From Prevotellaceae bacterium (GTDB lineage Bacteria; Bacteroidota; Bacteroidia; Bacteroidales; Bacteroidaceae), in the NCBI GenBank assembly GCA_031262265.1, contig JAISIB010000099.1, positions 1 to 20,671 on the forward strand: a stretch of DNA of 20,671 nt. The letters run 5' to 3'. The position numbers and the translations under genes are program-made. Of the stretch, positions 8,147 to 16,800 are shown in pieces. A model generated the notes under the pieces. That model saw only the letters and a list, made by a program, of their open reading frames with translations, was not told where the DNA came from and did no database searches. How positions within the stretch are numbered: position 1 is the stretch's first letter; every line of letters begins with the position of its first letter.

Positions 8147-9754
8147 ATGGCACATTTAGATTTAAGCAAGTACGGCATTACCGGCGTACAAGAGATTGTG
8201 TACAATCCATCGTTTGAAACTCTGTTCGCAGAAGAAACGAAGCCCGGATTGGAAGGCTATGAGAAAGGCCAAGTAACGGAACTGGGTGCAGTGAACGTGA
8301 TGACGGGTGTTTACACCGGCCGTTCGCCCAAAGATAAGTTCTTCGTGATGGACGAAACCAGCAAAGACACCGTGTGGTGGACTTCCGAAGAATACAAAAA
8401 CGACAATAAACCGGTGGACGCAAAATGCTGGCAAGCTGTGAAAGCGTTGGCTACCAAAGAACTCTCCGACAAACGTCTGTTCGTAGTAGACGCATTCTGC
8501 GGAACGAACCTTAACTCGCGCCTCAAACTGCGCTTCATCATGGAAGTGGCATGGCAAGCCCACTTCGTGACGAATATGTTCATTCGCCCGACGGCGGAAG
8601 AGTTGGCAAGCTTCGGCGAACCGGATTTCGTCATTATGAACGCTTCCAAAGCTAAGGTAGAAAATTACAAAGAATTGGGCTTGAACTCGGAAACGGCGGT
8701 TGTATTCAATCTGACCGAAAAGATTCAAGTGATTCTGAATACGTGGTACGGCGGCGAAATGAAGAAAGGTATGTTCTCGTATATGAACTATCTGCTTCCG
8801 TTGCACGGCATGGCTTCGATGCACTGCTCGGCCAACACAGATATGAACGGCGACAACACGGCTATCTTCTTCGGTTTGTCCGGTACGGGCAAGACGACGC
8901 TGTCGACCGACCCGAAACGTCTGCTCATTGGCGACGACGAACACGGATGGGACGATGAAGGCGTATTTAACTTTGAAGGTGGTTGCTACGCAAAGGTTAT
9001 CAATCTGTCGAAAGAAGCGGAACCGGATATTTACAACGCCATCAAACGCGATGCCTTGTTGGAGAACGTAACCGTTGACGGCAATGGCAAGATTGATTTC
9101 AGCGACAAGAGCGTAACGGAAAATACGCGCGTCTCCTACCCGATTGATCACATCAAAAACATCGTACGTCCCGTATCGAAAGGTCCGGCTGCCAAACAAG
9201 TTATCTTCTTGTCGGCTGACGCATTCGGCGTGCTGCCTCCCGTATCTATCTTGAATGCAGAGCAAACCAAATATTATTTCTTGTCGGGCTTCACCGCTAA
9301 ATTAGCCGGTACGGAACGCGGCATTACCGAGCCGACTCCGACATTCTCGGCGTGCTTCGGTGCGGCATTCTTGTCGTTGCACCCGACCAAATATGCGGAA
9401 GAATTGGTAAAGAAGATGGACAAATCAGGCGCAAAGGCTTACTTGGTAAATACCGGCTGGAACGGAACCGGCAAACGTATCTCTATCAAAGACACACGCG
9501 GTATTATCGATGCAATCTTGGACGGCTCTATCGACAAAGCCCCGACGAAGACGATTCCTTACTTCGACTTCACGGTGCCGACTGCGCTTCCGGGCGTTGA
9601 CCCGAATATCCTCGATCCGCGCGACACGTATGCGAACGCCGCTCAGTGGGACGAGAAAGCCAAAGACTTGGCCGGACGTTTCATCAAGAACTTTGCTAAG
9701 TTCACGGGCAACGCAGCCGGAAAAGCATTGGTCGCTGCCGGTCCGAAGCTCTAA
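8147..9754 (+). CDS. pckA: Phosphoenolpyruvate carboxykinase (ATP)
   Basis: ATP-dependent PEP carboxykinase, 535 residues, the normal family length. It interconverts oxaloacetate + ATP with PEP + CO2 + ADP in the cytoplasm. In Bacteroidetes it often runs in the CO2-fixing direction on the way to succinate. Visible motifs are TGRSPKDKF (57-65, substrate site), HCSAN (226-230, metal/substrate His), the kinase P-loop [11 protein letters not shown] (243-253), the metal-binding LIGDDEHGW (260-268) and the later [18 protein letters not shown] block. ATG 8147 follows an A-rich leader and begins the expected [10 protein letters not shown]. It is monocistronic, with a structured leader upstream (palindromic -7 region and dyad) and a strong terminator downstream. 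Confidence 0.98.
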   Translation: MAHLDLSKYGITGVQEIVYNPSFETLFAEETKPGLEGYEKGQVTELGAVNVMTGVYTGRSPKDKFFVMDETSKDTVWWTSEEYKNDNKPVDAKCWQAVKALATKELSDKRLFVVDAFCGTNLNSRLKLRFIMEVAWQAHFVTNMFIRPTAEELASFGEPDFVIMNASKAKVENYKELGLNSETAVVFNLTEKIQVILNTWYGGEMKKGMFSYMNYLLPLHGMASMHCSANTDMNGDNTAIFFGLSGTGKTTLSTDPKRLLIGDDEHGWDDEGVFNFEGGCYAKVINLSKEAEPDIYNAIKRDALLENVTVDGNGKIDFSDKSVTENTRVSYPIDHIKNIVRPVSKGPAAKQVIFLSADAFGVLPPVSILNAEQTKYYFLSGFTAKLAGTERGITEPTPTFSACFGAAFLSLHPTKYAEELVKKMDKSGAKAYLVNTGWNGTGKRISIKDTRGIIDAILDGSIDKAPTKTIPYFDFTVPTALPGVDPNILDPRDTYANAAQWDEKAKDLAGRFIKNFAKFTGNAAGKALVAAGPKL

Positions 9755-9804
9755 ATAAAAAGAGACGACACGTAAAATTGTTTCAATAGTGCTTTAAGTA
9801 TGTG

Positions 9805-9842
9805 AGGCAGGCCGTCCGAAGTTCGGGCGGCCTGCTTTATTA
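9805..9842 (+). terminator. Intrinsic terminator after pckA
   Basis: A 15-bp stem (9805-9819 with 9823-9837), containing GGCAGGCCG/CGGCCTGC and two G-T pairs, closes on a 3-base loop and is followed by TTTATTATT. It is nearly symmetric and could stop transcription from both sides. Confidence 0.88.
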
Positions 9843-9928
9843 TTCTAAAGAATCAGACGGAAACCGTATTTCTTAGGGTTGGAAATAATTCATAACATAG
9901 TCGGGTGAATGCGATATTGAGGCAAAGT

Positions 9929-9950
9929 AAGACAATCCATTGTCTTTTTT
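9929..9950 (+). terminator. Terminator-like hairpin in the pckA/OLD intergenic region
   Basis: AAGACAAT (9929-9936) and ATTGTCTT (9939-9946) are perfect arms two bases apart, followed by further T's (six in a row at 9945-9950). The AT-rich stem makes it a weak terminator, and no gene immediately upstream explains it beyond the stronger pckA terminator. Confidence 0.4.
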
Positions 9951-10079
9951 CATCTGTGCGCCGAGAAAATTTTCATCGGCGGCTTAGTCCGCTCGTTTAG
10001 CCGCCTTAATAGATTGACAACCGCCTTTCTAAAAACACTCAGCCCAATAGATAAAATCCCTACTGACCGAGAGAACTCT

Positions 10080-10163
10080 ATCTTCAACTTAAAGATATAT
10101 ATCTTCAAACTGCAAATATAAACCTCTAACGTGAAGATTTATATCTTTAATTTGGAGATAAAG
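10080..10163. repeat. Degenerate 21-bp tandem repeat array (about four units)
   Basis: Units start at 10080, 10101, 10122 and 10143 with the heads ATCTTCAACTT, ATCTTCAAACT, ACCTCTAACGT and ATCTTTAATTT. Alternate unit junctions form the palindromes AAGATATATATCTT (10092-10105, perfect) and AAGATTTATATCTT (10134-10147), exactly 42 bases apart. A weaker fifth unit may follow to 10184. Confidence 0.7.
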
Positions 10164-10305
10164 AGATCAATAGGCGAAAATATCTTTTCGCGGCGGATAA
10201 GAATCTTATCAAAGCAGCTTATTTTTAAAACGAAGCCGAACGCGTGTTGAGAAACCCTAATCCCGAATGGAAAATACCACAAAATACCCCCTACGTATTG
10301 GATTT

Positions 10306-10355
10306 TAGCAGTTCTATGGGATTGCATCTATATAAAATAAACGAAAGAACTGCTA
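10306..10355. repeat. 10-bp perfect inverted repeat upstream of the OLD-like gene
   Basis: TAGCAGTTCT (10306-10315) and AGAACTGCTA (10346-10355) are exact complements around a 30-base AT-rich spacer. The right arm ends 20 bases before the -7 box, where the -33 region should be, so it could be an operator. An element end is also possible. Confidence 0.65.
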
Positions 10356-10375
10356 TTATTTAGCGGGTCTTTTTG

Positions 10376-10383
10376 TACTTTTG
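10376..10383 (+). promoter_or_regulatory. -7 box of the OLD-like gene
   Basis: TACTTTTG matches TAnnTTTG, 23 bases before the ATG. The 16 bases from 10375 differ by a single base from those at 13805 upstream of dnaE. Confidence 0.55.
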
Positions 10384-10406
10384 CTGTCTAATTTAATAAT
10401 ATTGTT

Positions 10407-12287
10407 ATGATTAATATTCCTATCAAAATATCACTCCCTGAAATATGGCAAGGAGAATTTGAAAAAAATGAATGGAGTTCCGTGAACTTCATAGTAGGTG
10501 CAAATGGAACCGGAAAATCACTTCTTTCTGAAAAGCTGAAAGAACAACTTCGAAATCAAAGTTATAAAGTAAAGTTGTTAACAGCAGAACGACTATCTGG
10601 ATTTGAAAAAAGTCAATACTATTATTTCACAGGTAACGAAATGGGCAATGGACTTAATATTTCAAATTTTAGTAAATACAAAAATTATGGAGACCAATAT
10701 GGCTTGTCAACCTCTGCTTTTGTGAGATTAAAAGAACGTCTTGATATCAGAATAAAAATAGAAGCGTTGTTGTCGGACTTGTTTGGCAAGACCATAAGGC
10801 TTGTTGAGGAGGGTGGATATTTAAAACCCAAAATGCAGAATATAAGCGGAGGCAGCGAATATGTATTGAAAAACGAAGAGTGTCATGGCTTAAAAGAAAT
10901 AATAACTCTTCTTACATATTTGCATGATGATAGCTATAATTGTATAATATTCGACGAACCTGAATTGCATTTACACCCGCAATTTCAATCATTCTTTTTG
11001 AATGAGATTAGAAAATTAGCGGGAAATCCATTAGAAGATAGTTCTAAAAAGCTGTTTTTTATTATAACCCATTCTCCGTATTTCTTGGATTTACGTAGTT
11101 TGGATGATTTGAAGAACATTCTTGTATGCCACAAAGACCAAATACCTACATATATACAGGATGAAGATTTGGACAGTCAAGACAAATATGTGTTAACACG
11201 GTTTTTACCTCGTTTCAATACGCACCATAAACAATTCTTCTTTTCTCCGAACCCTGTGTTTGTTGAGGGCTATACCGACCAACAAATAATTACTCTTTTA
11301 TTTGAAAAATGTGGGTTGAATATTGCCGCTTCCGGTTCTTGTGTTATAGACGTTGGCGGCAAAGAGGAATTAGCAGTATTTTATAAACTATGTAAGAAAT
11401 TAAGTATTAGTTGCCGAATAATAGCCGATTATGATGCTTTTTTCAGAGGTCGATTACGTGAGTTTTTCTCAAAAGATGCGGATATTGCCCAATGTTTTAT
11501 AAACGAGGGATTGGGAACATCTGACATTGCGTCAAACATTGGAGATATAGAACGTCGATTAACAGATATTGCAGATGTGTTGGTTGCAAAAACATCTCCC
11601 TATCCCGATGTGCAGAATCTCATAACTTTGTTGACAGGTTGGTGTGTTAAAAAAAATGACAACATTAATGAAATTAAAGATGCTATCTTGCTTTCAATAT
11701 TTAGACATGGAGATAATATAAAACTATTCCTAACTAATCCTTTGGATGTAGACGCGATTAGAGCTAAATATCTAAAATGCCTGAAATGCATTGAAGCGGC
11801 AAATATATATATTATTCCAGACGGAGAATTAGAGCATTATTTCAAAGCAAGTTCAATAGACTATTTGAATATCACAAATAAAGATAAACTATTTCATACT
11901 GAAAGGGAGCATATTTTAGGGTTAAGCAAAGATGATATAAACCGAGAATACAATGATATTCTACCTTTATTGCATAAATCTATTCCTTATGTGGATGTTG
12001 ACATTGTCAAACATCTAAGATATGTGATAGTTGAATGGATACAGAATGTTCAAAACGCTATATCAAGAAAAGAGGTTAAGGATATTGCTACATTAAGAAC
12101 GAATGCACGAGTAAACTACTCATTATATTCTCAACTGTTTGAATGTCCTGATGATGGATTGAGAATAGAAAACGATAATAACTTTTCATGTAAAGTGCTG
12201 CTAAAAGCGTCTTTGGTCGGTGTTGAGAAAGAAGTCTTATTTGATAATACCACCACCGCACACAACTTTACTTTGGAGATTTTATAA
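10407..12287 (+). CDS. OLD-like ABC-ATPase with TOPRIM nuclease domain
   Basis: A 626-residue protein of the overcoming-lysogenization-defect (OLD) type, an SMC/ABC-like ATPase fused to a TOPRIM domain. ATPase: Walker A GANGTGKS (31-38), an ABC-signature-like ISGGSEY (146-152), Walker B CIIFDEPELHLHP (179-191) and the switch His in FIITHSP (218-224). TOPRIM: VFVEGYTD (284-291, metal-binding Glu287), a CVIDVGGKEEL strand (312-322), IADYDAF (339-345, Asp341/Asp343) and GELEHYF (473-479), which resembles the C-terminal acidic motif of OLD nucleases. All key residues are present. Characterised OLD and GajA proteins are DNA nucleases, mostly in phage defence. The gene is strongly AT-rich (about 30-35% GC on sampled lines) against about 50% around it, indicating transfer. 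It has its own -7 box and terminator and no partner gene, so a Gabija pair is excluded. A fused PARIS-type protein is an alternative, but the length suits standalone OLD better. Confidence 0.88.
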   Translation: MINIPIKISLPEIWQGEFEKNEWSSVNFIVGANGTGKSLLSEKLKEQLRNQSYKVKLLTAERLSGFEKSQYYYFTGNEMGNGLNISNFSKYKNYGDQYGLSTSAFVRLKERLDIRIKIEALLSDLFGKTIRLVEEGGYLKPKMQNISGGSEYVLKNEECHGLKEIITLLTYLHDDSYNCIIFDEPELHLHPQFQSFFLNEIRKLAGNPLEDSSKKLFFIITHSPYFLDLRSLDDLKNILVCHKDQIPTYIQDEDLDSQDKYVLTRFLPRFNTHHKQFFFSPNPVFVEGYTDQQIITLLFEKCGLNIAASGSCVIDVGGKEELAVFYKLCKKLSISCRIIADYDAFFRGRLREFFSKDADIAQCFINEGLGTSDIASNIGDIERRLTDIADVLVAKTSPYPDVQNLITLLTGWCVKKNDNINEIKDAILLSIFRHGDNIKLFLTNPLDVDAIRAKYLKCLKCIEAANIYIIPDGELEHYFKASSIDYLNITNKDKLFHTEREHILGLSKDDINREYNDILPLLHKSIPYVDVDIVKHLRYVIVEWIQNVQNAISRKEVKDIATLRTNARVNYSLYSQLFECPDDGLRIENDNNFSCKVLLKASLVGVEKEVLFDNTTTAHNFTLEIL

Positions 12288-12309
12288 AAATAGCATTATA
12301 AAACATTAG

Positions 12310-12345
12310 AACGTCAAACTTAGAAAATAGGTTTGGCGTTTTTTA
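12310..12345 (+). terminator. Intrinsic terminator of the OLD-like gene
   Basis: AACGTCAAAC (12310-12319) pairs with GTTTGGCGTT (12331-12340, one G-T pair) around an 11-base loop, followed by T's to 12344. Confidence 0.88.
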
Positions 12346-12447
12346 GGGTCAGCGGATTTTTCCGGGTTGATACTGCCAACATCTATCATAAATAGAGCTC
12401 TCTTTGCAGGCATGAATTCAGATAATTTTTAGATGACACAGTTTCGT

Positions 12448-12487
12448 TTACAGACCTTCACCCCCAATTTTATGTAAATGTCTGTAA
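12448..12487. repeat. 8-bp inverted repeat downstream of the PLD gene
   Basis: TTACAGAC (12448-12455) and GTCTGTAA (12480-12487) are exact complements around 24 bases. A second pair, AGACATT (12498-12504)/AATGTCT (12525-12531), lies next to it and overlaps the PLD stop codon. Neither is followed by a T run on the minus strand, so the function is unclear. Confidence 0.4.
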
Positions 12488-12530
12488 GGGTCGAAAGAGA
12501 CATTTCGAAGAGTCAAGTATCAAGAATGTC

Positions 12531-13748
12531 TTATAATACCGGAATAAACAGATTGGCGAACCATCCGATAAAATTCTTCCACAATCCTCTTTCTTTCCAA
12601 TACTCAAGGGTCATTAGCGTAGAGTTTGTTTTCTCGCGTTCGAACAGCGCAATGAGTTGTTGTGTAATCTCTTGATCGAAAATAAAGGCATTTGTTTCGT
12701 AGTCATAGCGCAGACTGCGGCTATTCAAATTGGCTGAGCCTACAAAAGAAAGCGTGCCGTCTACCATCATGATTTTAGTGTGGTGAAAGCCATCGTTGTT
12801 GATATAAATTTGCGCGCCGCGTTTCATCAGCGTATGCGTGATGTAGGCCACCGCATCGGGCGTAAACGAAATATCCGATTTGGCCGACACCATGATTTCA
12901 AGGCGTACGCCCCGATCGACCGCGCGTTTCAGTGCGCGCCGCACGGATGTGGTCGGCACGAAATAAGGATTGATTATCTGCACTGTCTCTCGGGCGTTGT
13001 CCAACGCGGCGATAAACGCATCACGTATCTCATCGGGATTGACACGCGGTTCTCTGTCTACGATCGCGACCGTCGATTCACCAGGAGGCAGCGGGAGGAT
13101 CGGATAATAGGCTTCACCTCCGATAAACTGACGAGAAGCCCTATTCCATGTGCGCAAGAAAATATCTTGCAGGTCATATACCGCGCTGCCTTCAATACGC
13201 ATGTGCATATCGTGCCACGCCCCTATTTTTGGTAGACCTTCAATGTAATAATCGGCGACGTTCATCCCGCCCATATAGCCGACGCATCCGTCAATAACTA
13301 CGATTTTGCGATGATCGCGGTGAAAGACATGATTGATAAATGGAAAACGAACGGGATCAAACTCGTATATCTCAATACCCATGCCCCGAATACCTTTTAG
13401 ATCGCGACGAGTGAGTGGCCGGCTGTTCGATTTGTTGCCGAAACCGTCAAAAAGTATGCGTACCTGCACACCTTCGCGCACTTTCTCGGCCAGTTTTACA
13501 AAAAGCAAATTGGCAATGGAGTCGTGGCGAAAATTAAAATATTCCAGGTGGATATGATGTCGGGCGCGATTGATATAGTCGAACAAATCAGCGAATTTCT
13601 CCGCGCCCGTTTCCAACAGTTCAATGGAATTATCCGTCGTCATATAGATACGGCGTTCGGCCAAATATTGCTTGACCTGTTCGTCTGCCGTCTGCGCCCG
13701 TCCGAGCACAGCCAAACAAAGCAAGAGAAAAAACGATATGACTTTCAA
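12531..13748 (-). CDS. Phospholipase D / cardiolipin synthase-like protein with signal peptide
   Basis: A 405-residue member of the phospholipase D superfamily with both catalytic HKD motifs: His146-x-Lys148-x4-Asp153 followed by GGMN, and His323-x-Lys325-x4-Asp330 followed by GSANLNSRS. The layout (LEYFNF, HRKIVVIDG, INPYFVPT, HTKIMMVDG) is that of cardiolipin synthases, which join phosphatidylglycerol with another phospholipid. Instead of two N-terminal membrane helices it has a cleavable-looking signal peptide (1-18, ...LGRA|QT). It also has an amphipathic C-terminus (LWKNFIGWFANLFIPVL) that may bind membrane, so the enzyme is probably periplasmic. Phospholipase or transphosphatidylase activity cannot be told apart here. 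It is divergent from dnaE across 102 bases; on its own strand only a weak TTACTTTG is seen as a possible -7 box (13798-13780 region). Confidence 0.88.
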   Translation of the reverse strand: MKVISFFLLLCLAVLGRAQTADEQVKQYLAERRIYMTTDNSIELLETGAEKFADLFDYINRARHHIHLEYFNFRHDSIANLLFVKLAEKVREGVQVRILFDGFGNKSNSRPLTRRDLKGIRGMGIEIYEFDPVRFPFINHVFHRDHRKIVVIDGCVGYMGGMNVADYYIEGLPKIGAWHDMHMRIEGSAVYDLQDIFLRTWNRASRQFIGGEAYYPILPLPPGESTVAIVDREPRVNPDEIRDAFIAALDNARETVQIINPYFVPTTSVRRALKRAVDRGVRLEIMVSAKSDISFTPDAVAYITHTLMKRGAQIYINNDGFHHTKIMMVDGTLSFVGSANLNSRSLRYDYETNAFIFDQEITQQLIALFEREKTNSTLMTLEYWKERGLWKNFIGWFANLFIPVL

Positions 13749-13805
13749 ACTTAAAAACCTCGTACTTTTTTGCGCGGGGAGCCGGCAAAGTAACGAAATT
13801 ATCCG

Positions 13806-13813
13806 TACTTTTG
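13806..13813 (+). promoter_or_regulatory. -7 box of dnaE
   Basis: TACTTTTG matches TAnnTTTG, 37 bases before the dnaE ATG. No TTTG at the canonical -33 distance. Confidence 0.5.
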
Positions 13814-13850
13814 CCGTCTATCAGACCTACTTTCCACAAAATTAGACGAT

Positions 13851-16800
13851 ATGCAAGACTTCGTACACCTTCACGTACACACCCAATATTCCGTGTTGGA
13901 CGGACAGGCAAGTATCACTGCGCTGGTCAACAAGGCTATTAAAGACGGAATGAAAGGACTCGCCGTCACCGACCATGGGAATATGTTCGGCATCAAAGAG
14001 TTTTTCAATTACGTAAGCAAGAAAAATAAAACCTTGAAGCAGGAAGGCAAAGAACCTTTCAAGCCCATTGTCGGATGCGAGATGTATGTGGCCAGACGTA
14101 GCATGGATTTGCGCGAAGGCAAGGAAGATCAGAACGGATACCACCTGATTGTGTTGGCGAAGAACCTAACCGGTTACCACAACCTCATTAAATTGGTATC
14201 GCGCGCATGGACGCACGGTTTTTACTCCAAACCGCGCACCGACCGACATGAGTTAGAAAAATACCACGAAGGGTTGATTGTCTGCTCCGCATGCTTGGGC
14301 GGTGAATTGCCACGTCTGATTATCGCCGAAAAACTGGACGAAGCGGAAGAATCCCTGCGATGGTATCACAATCTGTTTGGTGAAGATTTCTATTTAGAAC
14401 TTCAACGTCTGCCTACCACCCGACCGAATGCAAATATCGAGGCTTACGAAAAGCAACAGATCGTCAATCCGAAACTGATGGAATATGCCCGCAAGTACGG
14501 CATCAAAGTGATTTGCACCAACGACGTCCATTTCGTCAACGAAGAGGATGGCGTAGCGCACGACCATTTGATTTGTCTAAGCACCAACGCAAACATGGAC
14601 GATCCGAAGCGTTTGCGCTATACGATGCAAGAGTGGATGAAAACCACCGCTGAGATGAATCGGCTGTTTGCGGACATTCCGGAAGCATTGGCCAATACGG
14701 TGGAAATTTGCGACAAGGTCGAATTTTATTCTATCGACCACGAGCCGATCATGCCGCAGTATGACATTCCCGAAACATTTGGTACGGAAGAAGAATATCG
14801 ACGGCAATATACCGAAGAAGACTTATTCAATGAATTTACGCGCGATGAAAACGGCGCAGAAATCGTGAGTAAGGATGAAGCGCAAGCAAAAATTGCGAGT
14901 TTGGGCGGATACGATAAATTATATCGCCTCAAATTGGAAGGAGACTACTTGGCTAAATTGACATTTGACAAAGCGAAATCCGTATACGGCGATTCGCTGA
15001 GCGACGACGTCAAAGAACGGCTAACATTTGAGTTGCACGTCATGAAAACGATGGGCTTTCCGGGCTACTTCCTGATTGTGCAGGACTTTATTGCCGCCGC
15101 TCGCCGAATGGGCGTCTCCGTAGGTCCCGGTCGCGGCTCGGCAGCGGGTTCAGCCGTTGCCTATTGTTTGGGAATCACGCAAATAGATCCGATAAAATAC
15201 GACCTGCTGTTCGAACGTTTCTTGAATCCCGACCGTATCTCTTTACCCGATATTGATATTGACTTCGATGACGACGGACGCGGCGAAGTGTTGCAATGGG
15301 TAACGGAGAAATACGGCGCAGAAAAAGTGGCTCATATCATTACCTACGGAACGATGGCGGCCAAAATGTCTATTAAAGACGTAGCGCGCGTACAGAAGCT
15401 ACCCCTCGCAGAATCCGACCGTCTGACCCGATTAGTGCCCGATCGTATCCCCGATAAGAAAGTTAATTTAGCCAACGCAATTGAATGCGTGCCCGAATTG
15501 CAGCAAGCCGAAACTTCGCCTGATCCGAAAGTGCGCGACACTATCAAATATGCACGTCTGCTGGAAGGAAACGTGCGCGGAACAGGCGTGCATGCGTGCG
15601 GCATCATTATTTGTAGAGACGACATTACCGATTGGGTGCCCGTGAGCTTGGCCGACGACAAGGACACAGGCCAAAAGATTCCCGTCACACAATACGAAGG
15701 CTCCGTTATCGAAGAGACCGGGTTGGTAAAAATGGACTTTTTGGGGCTAAAAACACTCTCGATTATCAAAGAAACATTGGAAAACATCCGCCAACGTCGT
15801 GGCGTGAAAATAGATATTGACCATATTCCATTAGACGATGCCGCGACTTTCCGACTCTATTGCGAAGGAAAAACTATCGGTACGTTCCAGTTCGAGTCGG
15901 CGGGGATGCAGAAGTATTTGATTGAGTTACAACCCTCGACCTTTGAAGACTTGATCGCGATGAACGCGCTCTACCGACCGGGGCCGATGGAATATATCCC
16001 AGACTTTATTGAACGCAAACAAGGACGTAAGCCAATCGCCTACGATATTCCGATCATGGAAAAGTATTTGAAGGACACTTACGGCATTACGGTCTATCAA
16101 GAGCAGGTCATGCTCTTGTCGCGCTTGCTGGCTGATTTCACGCGCGGCGAATCGGACACGCTACGCAAAGCCATGGGCAAAAAACAGCGCGATAAGTTGG
16201 ATGCGTTGAAACCGAAGTTCATTGCGGGCGGCACGGCTAAGGGACACAACCCAGCTATCTTGGAAAAAATCTGGGGCGACTGGGAAAAATTCGCTTCCTA
16301 CGCGTTTAATAAATCTCATGCTACGTGCTATTCGTGGGTGGCATATCAAACGGCATACCTGAAAGCAAATTATCTACCCGAATACATGGCGGCGGTGCTG
16401 AGTCGCGGCAGTTCCAATATCACCGAAGTAACCAAATTCATGGCCGAATGCAAAGCCATGGGCGTCAACGTGGGTGGACCGGACATCAACGAAAGTAACA
16501 TGAAGTTCACGGTCAACCACGAAGGAAACATCCGCTTCGGATTAGGTGCCATCAAAGGAATTGGCGAGCAGGCCGTATCTTCTATTATCAAGGAACGGGA
16601 AACGAACGGCGCATTCCGTAGCATCTTCGACTTTGTAGAACGCATCAACCTATCCGTCTGCAACCGAAAAGCATTTGAAAGTTTGGTACTGTCCGGAGCG
16701 TTCGACATGTTCTCCGAATTGACGAGAGAACAATACTTTGTTCCGAATAATCGCGGTGAAACTTTTCTGGATACGTTGATACGTTACGGCAATAAATATC

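Larger units (their letters stand above)
9838..10406. other. 569-base non-coding region upstream of the OLD-like gene
   Basis: No coding frame with protein-like features is seen. It holds a short hairpin followed by T's (9929-9950), two overlapping GC-rich hairpins (9959-10005), a 21-bp tandem array (10080-10163), small perfect stems (10174-10191 and 10196-10210), a 10-bp inverted repeat (10306-10355) and a -7 box (10376-10383). AT content rises towards the OLD-like gene. Confidence 0.7.

Noticed and set aside
8162..9265. Long minus-strand frame opposite pckA
   Set aside because: It mirrors pckA codon bias; the plus strand encodes a complete enzyme with all motifs.
10080..10184. CRISPR array
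   Set aside because: The 21-bp units are contiguous and degenerate with no unique spacers, and no cas genes are present.
10306..10355. Invertible promoter (phase-variation switch) upstream of the OLD-like gene
   Set aside because: The spacer has no TAnnTTTG or TTTG in either orientation and the promoter-like box lies outside the repeats; no invertase gene is nearby.
9838..10406. tRNA or known structured RNA in the long non-coding stretch
   Set aside because: No cloverleaf, CCA end or recognised riboswitch core is seen; only simple hairpins.
10407..12287. Gabija (GajA-GajB) or two-gene PARIS system
   Set aside because: No UvrD-like helicase or separate TOPRIM gene is adjacent; the gene is flanked by its own terminator and by pckA/PLD.
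12478..12675. Plus-strand frame of 65 codons overlapping the end of the PLD gene
   Set aside because: It is antisense to well-conserved PLD codons for most of its length and lacks any protein-like signal.
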